Shown: positions 22,765 through 34,470, counted from the first letter of the stretch. The stretch is DNA of 64,000 nucleotides from Ectobius pallidus (GCA_964059195.1 CAXKWD010000006.1:64497073-64561072), one strand, 5' to 3'. Notes: generated by a model not told the origin, from the letters alone. A program made the numbers and translations.

Positions 22765-25700
22765 CCAGTTCACCACACACTCACTTACAAGGGGCAGATG
22801 CATCCCAGTTAGGAATGAAAAATTTCCAGAAAACTCATTCAGTGTTTCTGTCATTTCCAAACAAGGTTCTTCTTCTTTGTACTGGAAGCTGACAAGGGGC
22901 GAGTAATTCCTGGAACTGTGGACATTACGATATATGGACATCTAATTAACTTTTTATTGACTGATCGACAAGGATAAGTGAATGAGTGAAATGTAATGGT
23001 GGTACCTGCTGTAGCAGTTGTAGGAAAAAAGGTCTTTATATCGATATGTACAATACGATATAATTTTTCTATGATAGTGTTTCTTTACCAAGCCTACTAT
23101 CAAGGTGGAAAGTCAATTTCCTACACCCAGTGCCGGTTACCTCTCCCTGTAATACTTACCGTGGAATATTTGCTGGTTAAAATCTAGTTTCAATCTTACC
23201 TGTCTTTACTTCCACTTTTATAAAATAAAATGGACTTAATACCAGCTACTCAACAATATTAAATATTTTTATTTTAATGTTTTCCTAGGCCTTTCGGCGT
23301 ATTTCCACCATCTTCAGGGTATCTTCTTTTGCTGGTTTGGTTGCCTCAATAATTAAAACCAAAACTGCATTGTCTTACATCTTGTCACATTTATAAAATC
23401 AAAATTTATAAAAACACTATCACTGAATCGTCCCCACCTATATCACCCTCCTGTGGCCTCTTCGTTGTAGGAGGTCGTCATATTAATAATAATAACAATA
23501 ATAATAAATAATAATCTTCTTCACAATACCGGATGACTAATATCGCTTCTCATTCGGTGAAGTTATTCTCAGTGAGGTTTTCGAGTAAAGGCGAACGCCG
23601 GACTGGAATAAACTTACCTTTGACTGTGTTATAAATGTGAGTGATGAACAAAGTAGGCCTATACTAGAATGTCCTGGCATGCAAATGTTAATAAACAAAT
23701 TTATCATCAGTTTCAGTATCAGAAAAAAAAAAAAAACTGAACCAACAAAGCAATGTCCACATGTATGATTTATCAACTGTGCAAAGTACGAAATGAGTGC
23801 CACCGAAAAGTACGCCCCTCCCCCCTAAAAAGCAAATATATATATATATATTATTTGTCTCATGTGGCGTAAAATTTGGGTTCATTTGGACTCACCTTGA
23901 AATACCCGTCATAGCTTTCAGTTTGTTTAATAGATAGAAGTACGAGGACAGTAATAGAAGATCGGATGTACATTGATCTTTTTTTCAGTTTTTTGTTTTA
24001 CTTTTATTTCCTCGCCTCAGGATATGTACTACTTTAAATGTTGAAGGTATGGTTATTTTTAAAAGAAAGTATGTTTATTACGTATTTTTCACGTGAAAGT
24101 TAACTTCTTAATGCTCATTAAATTTCTTAATACTCATATGTACATTATCAAATGGAATATTAAACATATAATAACATTAATTTAGACTAAAAAAAAAACA
24201 AAAACTCAATTAGTTATGCTCAGAAATGATGAAAATTTACAAAGAAAATTGCTAGGTACTTTCTTTTGACAGCTCGGCTTTTCCAAACTTGTAACGACAT
24301 TATTCACATTATGGGCTATTATGTAATCTTAAAAATAACATAATTTGACAGAAAAGTAAATTAATGCATTACAGAGAACACGACGTTAGCGAATGCATCC
24401 GACGTTTTTGGAATTATATTAAAACTTTTGATTATGCCTTGCTTTTTGTTATCAATGCTTAGTGTGAAATATCTCTGTAGCTTTATTTTTACCAAAATTA
24501 CCTTTTGCAGTTCTTTATTTTTATCGGAACCTTATTCTGCACGTAATGTACATCCTTACATAGAAAATAAAAAAGCAAAGTGGGAGGTAATTAAATTCAT
24601 GTGTTTTCTTCACTCGCTTCGTTTTGGAAATTGTTTCACATCAAAGGGTATAAAAACTTGATTGTGTTCAAACTTCCACACTGAATTGTTAAAGCTAGAC
24701 AGATAGCAAATAGATCTCACTCGCCCTGAGTTTTATTTATCAACAATCTTCCTTTTTATATGTAGAATACAATGTCAGCAATTTAATTGAGCACTTGTAA
24801 AATAAAGTCTCTAATTTTTTTAATTGCAGCGAAAAAAGTGTGCTTTTCGAGTAGACAAAACATTTACTACTCACATAAAAACTTGTGCAAAATCGCTGCG
24901 TGGCAGCCTTCAGACCTAGTCTATAAAACATGCGATAAAAAAAGTAAACGTTTCAGTTTGTGAAACTTCCACTTCGATGAGAATGTTTCCTGTAGTTTAT
25001 TTTTATTCACTTCAGATATTCAGTACTGTAGCATTTATTACTTAGAACTTCGATTATTTGGGACAGTAATTTGGGAAGCAGCAGAGTCTGCCTGCATCGT
25101 TTTGTCTTGCTGCTGTTGTAACGAGGGAGAAGGTTCTTGTGGAGCAAGCCGCTAGCCCGCCCACTGTCAATTTGTGGCTTGCTACAAATGGACGAACTAA
25201 CCATAACAGTAATGGGAGTCCGATGGTATTTAAACTGTTCGTGTCACTACACCTTACGTTGCAACTGTGTGTGAAAGGTAGGTGACCATAATTGGAAGCA
25301 CAATGTTGGAATAGTAATTTAACTTCCAAAGCGGACCGAGTTCTGGCGCATTTCCTACAGTTTTGTAAAGGTTAATCGATACGTGAGTTATCGAACCTTC
25401 TAATGTCCATCGTTAAAAAATAAATGTTCTCCGTAAGCATTGCAACTGGTTCAAAATAAATAAAAAGATGGCGTATTGTAACACTCAGAATGAAGTGGAA
25501 TAATAATGCAAAATCATATAATAATATACCACTCTATTACCAACTTCGTACACTGATAAACTACCCAACTTATTTCGTTCGTTATCAAATCAAGCCAGAA
25601 ATTCAATAAAATAAAATTCTTTGTTAAACTCATGAATATGTACGGGAAAATACTTCCAAATGAGACAGTAGTTAGGTGGAATAAGAACAAAATTAACATA

Positions 25701-25980
25701 AAAAGCCATAATACAATTATAACTTGAAAAAAATTCAGTCAACTGAAGTGTAACATTTTCAGAGGCTCTTTTTCAACTTATTTACAAAATTCGTTATAAT
25801 TTCAAACTGAATAATTAACTATCTATGGACTAGTTGTATATATATATAAAAAATTAGTGGTTATTTTTAACTGATAATTGGAAAATAACTAGCTACATAT
25901 GTCATATAAAAATAACCTTAGATTGTGTTACTCAAAGTTTAAAATAACTGCAGAACATAATAAAGCACTTGGCAACAGTG
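22765..25980. other. No gene recognised; scattered low-complexity tracts
   Basis: AT-rich DNA with an (AAT/AAC) tract at 23483-23512, an A-run at 23723-23737 and (TA) at 23836-23852. At 23283-23330 the sequence CCTTTCGGCGTATTTCCACC plus ATCTTCAGG looks like the tail of a retroelement, which I cannot place. No conserved protein was seen. Confidence 0.45.
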
Positions 25981-25985
25981 ATAAT

Positions 25986-26125
25986 ACGCCGTAGCGTAGT
26001 GGTTGAGGCGCTGCGCTACAAACCGGAAGGTCGCGGGTTCGATCCTCGATGAGGTCATTGAAGATCTTCAGTTGGCCAGTTGGATGTGTGCATGATTTCA
26101 CTTTGTTCATGGTTAAATTTCCTGT
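25986..26125 (+). mobile_element. tRNA-derived SINE (type B)
   Basis: The head has A-box-like TAGCGTAGTGGTTGAGGCG near 25992 and B-box GGGTTCGATCC near 26035, spaced as in a tRNA. A short body extends to about 26125. The minus-strand ORF running through it (RTRDLPVCSAAP...) is the kind of spurious protein these SINEs produce. Confidence 0.75.
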
Positions 26126-26129
26126 CATT

Positions 26130-26945
26130 CAGTTCTAACAAAAGATTCCTTCTCTCATGAATACACGAGGTATACGATGGATATCCATTGCATTATCAGA
26201 TGATTTATCAGAATAGTCACAATATGGAACGTAGGTCTACCATAACCTACAACAAATCTATCTGTATGTTTAACGTCATTAGCAAGCAATGTGAGCTATA
26301 CGAAAGTAATATAACTCACCGTTTTACTTATAAAATGGATTTCTAGTGTATTTTAATTTTTTTTAATGTATTTAAAATCACTAGTTATATTTAACTGTTG
26401 TTTAACATTAAATAATCTTTGATTAAATAGAACAAATTGAGACAATTAAATGTAACTGACAGTTTATTTTGCAAGTTGACCAGAGATTAAATATTATACA
26501 ACCGGTCCTAAGATGTGAGTATAGCTTCTCTACTTCCGAATAAAAAACGACTGGTCATGTTTTATCTACTGGGATATTATATCTGTTGGATAGGTACAGT
26601 ATACAAGGATCAGATTTCTTATGTCCCTCTCAAAACGCAGCGTATGATCAAGAATAAGAGCCTGTTCAGTGGACCTGCTAATAACAATAGTATTAATGAG
26701 TTGACTGATGAGACACAGTGCTCTTCTCCATGAATTCGCAATCTAAAGCTTTAAATGATGATGCCAATGTACTTCATTTTCGGTGATGTCGTGCATTTAG
26801 CAAAAACTCGCCTATGGGGAATTCTTCTAGCACGTGTCCAAAATGTTCTATTTCCCTATAGTCTGTGTACGGCAGAGGATTGTAGTAGAATTGCTGCCTT
26901 TCTTGGGCGAACTGCTGAAATATTAGTGACATTTTGAACGCATTA
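26130..26945. other. No gene recognised
   Basis: Short ORFs only, with no recognisable domain. Confidence 0.4.
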
Positions 26946-26949
26946 GTCT

Positions 26950-27530
26950 ATATTTCGAGGAAGACCGAACTCTCCTAATACTAACTCATGGGTAGCCTTA
27001 AGCTCGAGTGCACCATTCACCGGGTTTCTCAGCTGTTCCGTCACCGGGGTGAAAGTAAAATCGTGGTATTCTAAGACAATATGTGCACAATACCCTGGTT
27101 TCCTATCGCTTGAATATATCGCGGTTACTCTGCTATGGAGCCATTCCACCCATGGATTACCTTAGCCATAGGCTATATCTCCAGTCCAACAACCGATTTT
27201 GCATTTTTCTCGTCGCGTCGCCTTCTCTTGATCGTAGAACACAGGGAAAATGTTTGATGAATTTACTTTGGCATCTTATTCAGTTAATTTTACTCTTGTT
27301 CATCGGTCTGTTGTCGCGGGGGTCGTGTCCCCGATCTGGTATTCACCTTATAGAGTGAGGGAAACCCCGCAAAAACCTCACTCAGATCGGTTGCTGCGAG
27401 GCTATCCCGCAGATTCCGAGGCAAATCTTGGGCAATCTGCCATATCCGTGTTGCTCGGTAGGGCCCCAGGGGATCTGAGCATTCCCCCAAGGAGTATTTG
27501 TTACAAATTCGGTGTGTCTTAAGCATCATC
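26950..27530. other. GC-richer block with overlapping ORFs, unassigned
   Basis: This is one of the few GC-richer stretches. Three frames carry 68-91-aa ORFs on both strands. Self-similar words include GAAACCCCGCAAAAACCTCA near 27361. I cannot match it to a gene, SINE or transposon end. A fragment of a repeat or of an untranslated exon are both possible. Confidence 0.3.
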
Positions 27531-28091
27531 GTGTTCTTGTTCTTTCCTGCTTTCTATCACGTGGCGTGTGAATGTTCTGAAAGCAGTGTTAGATCCTTTT
27601 GTCGTCCAAAAACTAAGTTCTCGTGGCCATACTTCGCCTGCTTGTTTGACTAACTCTCTTAGGCTAATGTTTTATCTGCAAGAGAAATAAAATAATTTTA
27701 TTTGTACTGTATACATTTCAAATTTTAAAACAACACTTTTTGGGTTGCAGCTTTCAGATAACTAAACAAAAGGAGGGCAGCAAAGAATTCTATGAAATTG
27801 TATTTTATTTGTCAAAGGAATGAGCTAAACATTTTCGAAAAAATACATTTTTGAGAAAACTAGCGATAAACTCACACATTCACATAATTAAGGTTACACA
27901 AAATACATTTTGTTGCATAATGTGATAAGTTTCATCTTAAAAATGCTTTTACATATTATATAAATCTAAAAGTTTATACAGTATAAAGCTAACATAAAAA
28001 TAACATTATGTATACCCTTGAAAGTATATGTGTTTGTGTAACGCATTAACTCCAGAATGTGTCCCAATTTCTCATTGGCTGACTTACTCAC

Positions 28092-28175
28092 CAGTAAGAT
28101 CTCTTCTTTATCTACCTTTCCGTCCATCTTCTCTTCATTTCTTAGAAATTGAGCCAGACTTTGGTTCCGAAACGT
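28092..28175 (-). other. Candidate isolated 84-bp coding exon
   Basis: On the minus strand a pyrimidine-rich acceptor, TTATTTATTTCAG, precedes 28175, and a consensus donor, CTG/GTGAGTAAG, follows 28092. The segment is 28 codons, phase 0 at both ends. It encodes TFRNQSLAQFLRNEEKMDG (residues 1-19) and then a charged KVDKEEILL end. The composition is mixed and protein-like, unlike the low-complexity ORFs around it. I do not recognise the protein. It could be an exon of a host gene with large introns, or chance; no partner exon was found. Confidence 0.35.
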
Positions 28176-28904
28176 CTGAAATAAATAACCTTCCAACCTG
28201 GCTAGAATCTCAAAACAATTTTCTTTATAAACAACACCATGAAAGTTTCAAGGTGAATTAAAAATATAAATGATAAGAGTGAGGGGAAGTAGCGAAGTTA
28301 TAGGCCCAGTGCAAAGAAAATAACATATTTTCATCTTGGAATATTAATGACTGTTTATATATATTTTTTTAATTTATGGTAATTTTTATACAGCCGTAGT
28401 GATGTTATGTAAATATTAATTACAGCAATTTTAACACTCAGAGTCAAATGGGGTTATATGACAGTGAAACGTCACTAGTATGCAGCTCACTAAAACGTCA
28501 GAGTGTTACCCTGTCAGCCTGTATTACTTTAATTAGACAAGCTTGCGTTGAAGTACATGGAACATTCTCCGTCCGATGTCATGATAGACTTTTATTGCCA
28601 CTCAGTGCGTGGGATTGCTAAATTTTTATTACATTGTAAAATTTCAAAAACGGTTTATTATGACTTTGCAACAGTTTTCGCCGACCGCATTGAATAATTA
28701 CCTAGAGTTCATTCCATCTTCAATTTATTATTAAAGAGACTGAATATATTGGTCGGTTTAAAATTTTGGGAAATTGATTGAACATTTGTGTTGGTACTTT
28801 TATCTGGATCATTATTAATTTATTTTGATGAAAGAAAATCGGTTTTCTTAATAGTCTTTGCACTGATGATGTGATGTTTAATGCCACGTCGAGAGATAAG
28901 AAAT

Positions 28905-29340
28905 ATCTGGATTATGAAAAAAATTGAGAGTTGAGGAAAACATTTGACACGGTTAATCACAAATTACTTAGAAAATAAAGTTGTATCGGGCTAAAAGTAA
29001 TGTCTATAAATATTTTCGTTCATATTTAAGTAACAGAATACAAGAATGCAAAATTGAAGAAGAATTTAGTCAAGTTAGAAACGTAAATATAGGTGTACCT
29101 CAGGGCACAGTGCTTGGGCCCTTTTTGTTCTTAATATACATCAATAATCATTAAGTACTGATTTGTCGCAATTTAATGGTAAAATATATTCTTATGCAGA
29201 TTGTTCCCTAGCAACTTTTAGCGACTCAAATTGAAACACAACTTTTTTAAAGGCAAATCATGATCTACATTTGATTTTAAAATGTATTGATTCAGGTCTC
29301 CATACATTAAATATTCCTAAGAAAACGTTTCTTCTTTTTT
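28905..29340 (+). pseudogene. LINE reverse transcriptase fragment (jockey/CR1-like)
   Basis: The plus strand carries motif A as LRKTFDTVNHKLLRK near 28933, then FRSYLSNRIQECKI near 29014. Motif B is NIGVPQGTVLGPFLFLIYIN near 29086-29145, and a degraded motif C is YSYADCSLATF (YADD has become YADC) near 29189. Stops occur between blocks. The GVPQGTVLGP wording is typical of jockey/CR1-like elements. A dead fragment of about 0.4 kb. Confidence 0.8.
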
Positions 29341-29344
29341 CTAT

Positions 29345-30010
29345 AACATCACATGACATCAAATTCTAATATCATAATAAAATTCACAAATGGAATTGCG
29401 TAGATCTCCTATTGTTAATGCCCATCCTTTAGAAGAAATAACTCACAAGTACAATAATTATGGATCCAGAATGACCAACACCATAGCCTAAGTGGGGTAA
29501 ACACCTTGCACTTTTGTGGAACAAATTAAGGAAAATATTATAACAATTTATTTTATATTATTAACTACCTATCACTGTTCTGCTTATTTATCTATGGTTC
29601 AAATCTAACGTCCGATATGGCATTCTTGGTTGATTTTCGCGAAACTATATTGACCTTCGTGGTTATACACATGTTTAGTTGGTTCACATATTGTAAAATG
29701 TATTGAGAAATGCTGTGGACATTTTGAAACGCTTGGATTTTTACGGAGTTCAAACGTCCTTGTGGGGTTTCAACTTTCGAACTCCAAAATTAAGGTGAAA
29801 CATACGGCTACATTGGCATTTGTTTTTAAGGAAATGGGTGTAATTAATATATAAATTCACTTTCATGAAATTAGTTACGAAACCTATTGTCTTAGTGCAA
29901 ACAAGGCTTCACACGTCCACTTCTTTCTCCCTATTCTATTACAAAAACATGAACCTCCGATGACGAACAATTATCATTTTGCGGCAGTATAATTAAACAA
30001 CTTAACTATC
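29345..30010. other. No gene recognised
   Basis: AT-rich flank between the LINE fragment and the R2-like element. Confidence 0.45.
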
Positions 30011-30016
30011 GTAATA

Positions 30017-30050
30017 AATTGTGGCATCCAGTGAGAGAGTGGGCTGAGCC
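30017..30050 (+). repeat. 34-bp motif, left copy of the inverted pair around the R2-like ORF
   Basis: AATTGTGGCATCCAGTGAGA followed by GAGTGGGCTGAGCC. It matches the reverse complement of 34220-34253 at 32 of 34 positions. Confidence 0.85.
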
Positions 30051-30193
30051 AAAAATTTTCAAATTTGAATTATGGTCAACTCTGTGTAGTACATATAGTC
30101 GTGTAACTGCAAACCTAATATTAAATATTTGTGTGGGTTTCTTCCTTATCTATTCTTGAAAGACAATTTTCATACATTAAGGGAATGGCGTTT

Positions 30194-30218
30194 CTTCAGT
30201 GAGAGAGTGGTCTAAGCC
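30194..30218 (+). repeat. Third partial copy of the 34-bp motif
   Basis: CTTCAGTGAGAGAGTGGTCT plus AAGCC, in the same orientation as the copy at 30017, lies between it and the stop codon of the R2-like ORF. Confidence 0.7.
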
Positions 30219-30504
30219 AGCTCGGAAGCAATAGTAACGTGATATGCAGGGCGCCAGGTACCAGTAACCAGTCACCAGGTACTTTTACCCGGAAAAAGGC
30301 CCGAAGTTAATAATTTTTTTATATGTTGTGCATGGGTATTCTGTGGTGTAGAATCCAAGTTTTCCAATTCGAGAACCCTGTTATTTTATTTATTTTCAAC
30401 ACTTCCTACCACTGTAGGCTGCCTAGTGACAAAGTATAATATACAACGTAATCTTATCTATAAATGAAGGTTAAACATAAAGCATTAACATATATAGCAG
30501 AAAT

Positions 30505-33500
30505 CTATACAATTATAAAACACCATGTCAAATTATAACAATGATGCCTATAAATACGCAGTGATCCCTTCAAAGCAAGAAGAACTAAATCCTTCAGCTT
30601 CTGCACGTCTAGTTGAAATTGTTTCCAGATGTTAACTACATGATGTGGAATTGTGCCTCGAGCTCCTATTAACATGCCGTATATTTTTATTTCTTTCAGG
30701 TGGTACTTTTCCAGGTAGTATGGAATTGTAGGTTCATATATTAGTTGTTTCTCTTTATTGACCTCTTCTGGTTGACCTCTGTGTTTTTCAAATCTTATAG
30801 TCGGGTCAAGAATGTATCCCTCTAACGAATCTTCAGCGTATACAAGCATGTCAATACGGCGGTGGCTTCCGTTTGTGGCCACACCATGGACCTCCTCGAA
30901 GACTTTGAAACCTTTCTCACGTAGGAGGTCTGCAATTTCAGTTCGGATCTGATGATGCCTGGCGTTTCTCAGTAGCTCACCATACGGGCAGGATCCCAGG
31001 ACATGTGCCAATGTTTCAGTCTCTCTACGGCATCGCCGACAGAGGTTATTGTCCAAAGATCTGCCTGGTATTGATCGCACTGCAGAGACGTTTGCTGTCA
31101 TCTTCAAGGCCTCTCGCCATTCGTTTACAGAAAGGCCCTTATGATTTTTTATCCAACTATTGGCTGGGGTATATTCATCATATAACTCGACACCCTTCCC
31201 TTTTGTTGGCAATTCTGTCCACTTTTTAAATTCTATTTGCCGTAATTGCTGTCTGACTTTCCGTGCGGAGATGGTGTTACTCCGGACATCCAAAACGGCG
31301 TTATTAACTGCAACGTTGAGTTTCGTGGTACTGATCTTGCTTTCTTCAGTGAGATTCCGTAATGATGAAATGTACGGATTGTTGGCAAGAAATAAAGTTC
31401 TGCAGGAGTTAATATGCTGCAATCTTATCTCCCATGTAGCACGGAAAAGTCCCAATCCTTTCACCTTAGGTGCGCTGTACAACATTGAATCAGGTGTGTC
31501 AGATGGCAGTTGTAGGATTTCTTTAATGGCACTTCTTAGTAATTTGTCGACATCATGAAGAAATTTCAATGAAACATCTTCTACTTTTGATGTCTGGAAA
31601 GGGTATATCAAACTAGGAGTAATGGACACATTCAGTATTGATATTTTTTGATCGCATTGCAGTAATGGTGATGATACCAATTTCTCTAGCTTGAAATTCA
31701 GCTTTTTAATAATAATACTAGGGTTGAATGTTTGGATATTTCTGAATGTTGTCCCTAGGTAACTGATTTCTTCGCCTTTATTAAGAGACTGGATGGTACA
31801 GTCATGCGTAATGCTTAAATATTGTGCTACTATATCTCCATTAACAACATTAATGCATGTCGATTTTTCAGGATTGATGGTAAGTCCTATTTCTGAAAAT
31901 CTTTGCAATGCTAAGTTTGTTAGTTCTATAGCAGCAGTCTCATTTTTCCCAATAATAACGGTGTCATCTGCAAAGCAAAGAACTGTCAATTTGGCAAGTT
32001 CAGGTACCAAGGGATAACCATATTGGTCAGATACAGGGGTTTCTGAAAGTTCTTCAAGTATATGATCAATAGCCAAATTGAAGAGCAGGGGAGATAATGG
32101 TGATCCTTGTAAAACGCCCCTTTTAAGTGAAATGGGACTTGATTTTCCTTCGTGAGTTGTTATATGAGTTACATTGCTGGTCTGCAGATTCATTATTAAG
32201 TTCAGTAGCTTGGATGGAATGCCATGAGATAGAAGGGATTTCTGCAAGTGATCGTGCCCTATATTATCGAAAGCTTTTTGAATATCAAGGAAAACCAAAC
32301 ACACATCCTCCTTTGAATCTTTTGTTTTTGATAAAATGGATCCTACTATTGCAGTGTTAATCTGTGCACCAGGCTGGAAAGTGAATCCGGTCTGATAAGG
32401 GTTTAGAGAGATATATTGTTGGAGGCGCTTATTGATTATTTTTTCTATTACTCTCCTTATAACTGAGCTGACAGTAATTGGCCTGTAGTTCATAGGATCT
32501 TTTGAATCTCCCTTCTTATATATCAGAAATGTTTTAGCCTTTTGAAATGCTCCTGGTACAACAGAGGTAACAACCATTCTCGTAGCTATTTTGGCTATTA
32601 CTTCGTGTGCTATTTCATCTTTGATTACACGAACGAGAACACCATCTGGGCCAGGAGAGGTATCAACAGCAATACTACGTATTGCATTGGCTACTTCATC
32701 CTTACTGACTGTAGAATCAAACAGTTCATCTACTTCTACTTGCTGAGTTTCAGTAAGCTTATTTGGATATTCAGGTCTGTCACAAGCATTGTAGGATGAA
32801 AACTGGGCAGAAAAGTGCTTATGTAAATCTGAGAGCTTTATATTACATGAAATATTTTCAGATCCCAAAACAGTACGGAGAGCTTTCCTCCTTTGGTTGT
32901 AATACTGAAACTGTGTCAGTTCATATAGGTATTTACTTTTCCTTCTATCACGATCCCTTTTCGAAGCCCTTTCTGGATTAGAAGAATTCTTGTAGTTCTT
33001 CTGGTTGCGTAATTCTTTATGTTTCTGACGGGCTTCATAATATTTTTTCGCGGGGTGTTTAGGCCCAGGAAGCATATATATAGCTGATGCTAAAAAGGTT
33101 AGAAACTCGTCGATTAAAACATCAAACTCTGGATCAGAGAGTTCAGTGGACAGCTGCTGATTGAATTTTCTCAATGTATCTTTGTATTCCAATGTAATTT
33201 CCGTGGGTTTTTGTGATTTCTGATGTTTGGTATCATCAGGCGCTATTCCGGCACTAGAAGTGCTCTGAGTTACCAGTTTACATCCACTGTAATGGTTGTT
33301 CACTAATTGGCTTCGATGGTGAGCGGGATGAGCTTTACTTATGTGGATATGAAGTGCTTTAGTGTTTTGGTAATTTTTTCCACATTGAGAACACTGTTCA
33401 CTGATTTTCTGAGAGTTATCACTTCTTAATTCTTCCTGGGAAGAGCCATGACTTCTGGCTATATGTATGTTCAATCCTCTTTTAGAGAATTTCCTATCAC

Positions 33501-33582
33501 ACAGAGTGCGTGTTAAAAGAACGGAAGGTTTATTTAATGATGTAGACGGTTCACAAAGGTCAGAACTCATCAGAAATATCAA
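30505..33582 (-). CDS. R2-like (RLE-type) non-LTR retrotransposon polyprotein, intact ORF
   Basis: A 1025-aa open frame on the minus strand that would carry out target-primed reverse transcription. The N-terminus has a complete C2H2 finger (Cys64, Cys67, His80, His85). A first finger-like unit at 25-45 has Cys28, His40 and His45, but Arg25 sits where the first Cys is expected. The RT has YRPITVSSVI at 366-375, motif A LDIQKAFD (Asp433), motif B GVLQGSPLSPLLFN from 489 and FADD at 537-540. A C-terminal CCHC knuckle (Cys848, Cys851, His860, Cys865) precedes a restriction-like endonuclease signature, RRID (Asp911) with Asp926 14 residues later. R2 proteins are typically slightly longer (about 1100 aa). 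The start at 33582 is the first Met; Met5 is an alternative. Flanks are not 28S rDNA. All catalytic residues that I can check are present, except that the usual P of PD is I. Confidence 0.93.
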   Translation of the reverse strand: MIFLMSSDLCEPSTSLNKPSVLLTRTLCDRKFSKRGLNIHIARSHGSSQEELRSDNSQKISEQCSQCGKNYQNTKALHIHISKAHPAHHRSQLVNNHYSGCKLVTQSTSSAGIAPDDTKHQKSQKPTEITLEYKDTLRKFNQQLSTELSDPEFDVLIDEFLTFLASAIYMLPGPKHPAKKYYEARQKHKELRNQKNYKNSSNPERASKRDRDRRKSKYLYELTQFQYYNQRRKALRTVLGSENISCNIKLSDLHKHFSAQFSSYNACDRPEYPNKLTETQQVEVDELFDSTVSKDEVANAIRSIAVDTSPGPDGVLVRVIKDEIAHEVIAKIATRMVVTSVVPGAFQKAKTFLIYKKGDSKDPMNYRPITVSSVIRRVIEKIINKRLQQYISLNPYQTGFTFQPGAQINTAIVGSILSKTKDSKEDVCLVFLDIQKAFDNIGHDHLQKSLLSHGIPSKLLNLIMNLQTSNVTHITTHEGKSSPISLKRGVLQGSPLSPLLFNLAIDHILEELSETPVSDQYGYPLVPELAKLTVLCFADDTVIIGKNETAAIELTNLALQRFSEIGLTINPEKSTCINVVNGDIVAQYLSITHDCTIQSLNKGEEISYLGTTFRNIQTFNPSIIIKKLNFKLEKLVSSPLLQCDQKISILNVSITPSLIYPFQTSKVEDVSLKFLHDVDKLLRSAIKEILQLPSDTPDSMLYSAPKVKGLGLFRATWEIRLQHINSCRTLFLANNPYISSLRNLTEESKISTTKLNVAVNNAVLDVRSNTISARKVRQQLRQIEFKKWTELPTKGKGVELYDEYTPANSWIKNHKGLSVNEWREALKMTANVSAVRSIPGRSLDNNLCRRCRRETETLAHVLGSCPYGELLRNARHHQIRTEIADLLREKGFKVFEEVHGVATNGSHRRIDMLVYAEDSLEGYILDPTIRFEKHRGQPEEVNKEKQLIYEPTIPYYLEKYHLKEIKIYGMLIGARGTIPHHVVNIWKQFQLDVQKLKDLVLLALKGSLRIYRHHCYNLTWCFIIV

Positions 33583-34219
33583 TTATAACACTGAATATCT
33601 TAAGTCACAGTCATGTTGCTAAGGATAATAAACAAATCTACAAGCTCATATTAAACAACATTTTCAGCGATAATAGTGTTACTAAAACATATACCAACTC
33701 TTCCACATGACAAACACTATTAAGAACCCATACATCAATATTAATTTCCAGGTTTTTAACTTCAGATGTAATGAAAATAATAGAAATGACTGGACCCCAT
33801 AGAACATTGGAATGTTTCATTCCATGGCCTCAGGGCAGCCGAAAACCTCGAAATTTTTGGGTTTTTATAGCTTTTTTTCTTATAACTCCTAACAACCCGT
33901 TATAGCCTAAAACATTACATTACAAAAGTTAAAGAGCATTAAATTTCCTGCCATTTGCATTGATTAAACGTTTTTAAAACCAAATATGTACCGAGATATG
34001 GCGCTTCAAAGTTTTTTTTTTTTTTTTAAATATCGGAAAACTGCGAAAAAAACCTTAAGAAGGTGATGAAGGGTTGGCACTGTGGTCTGAAGTTAATTTT
34101 TGTAAACACTTTGAAATGTGTAAATTCTGATAAGAAGAAATAAATCAAGTGTTAAGATGAAAATTTTCTCATTAGAAAGCCAAATACAAATCTCAAAATT
34201 TCTCGATTCCGTTATTTAT
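33583..34219 (-). other. Presumed 5' untranslated region of the R2-like element
   Basis: 640 bp between the ORF start and the right copy of the 34-bp motif. It contains an A/T homopolymer at 34012-34027 and no stops-free continuation of the ORF. It would be transcribed with the ORF if the element extends to the motif; this is inference. Confidence 0.35.
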
Positions 34220-34253
34220 GGCTTAGCCCACTCTCCCACTGGATGCCACAATT
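34220..34253 (-). repeat. 34-bp motif, right copy of the inverted pair
   Basis: GGCTTAGCCCACTCTCCCAC followed by TGGATGCCACAATT on the plus strand. It is inverted relative to 30017-30050, with two mismatches. Confidence 0.85.
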
Positions 34254-34470
34254 GCCATTGTATTTTGGTTGAAGTTCTAGTTTTTATCAACTAACACTGA
34301 ATCATCTTGCATTTCTTCTAAACCGTTTGCATTTACTGTATTAATATATGAGTATACTGTATGAGTTTTATATAATTGTATTTATATAGTGTATTGTGTG
34401 TGCGTGAAACAATAACATCCACAATAACGGTTGGTGACAGACATTCTTAACGTATGGTTTAACAATATGG

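Noticed and set aside
25928..26128. 66-aa minus-strand ORF (RTRDLPVCSAAP)
   Set aside because: It is the reverse strand of a tRNA-derived SINE, a common source of false proteins.
26950..27530. rRNA or snRNA gene in the GC-richer block
   Set aside because: No conserved rRNA or spliceosomal RNA signature was found on either strand.
31005..32981. Plus-strand ORFs of 72-132 aa
   Set aside because: They are antisense shadows of the R2-like ORF on the minus strand.
30505..33582. R2 element in ribosomal DNA
   Set aside because: No 28S sequence is recognisable on either side, so it was called R2-like only.
30017..34253. DNA transposon with TIRs encoding the RT-containing ORF
   Set aside because: The ORF is a complete RLE-type non-LTR protein and a third copy of the motif lies inside; a true TIR is not the simplest reading, so it is kept as an open finding.
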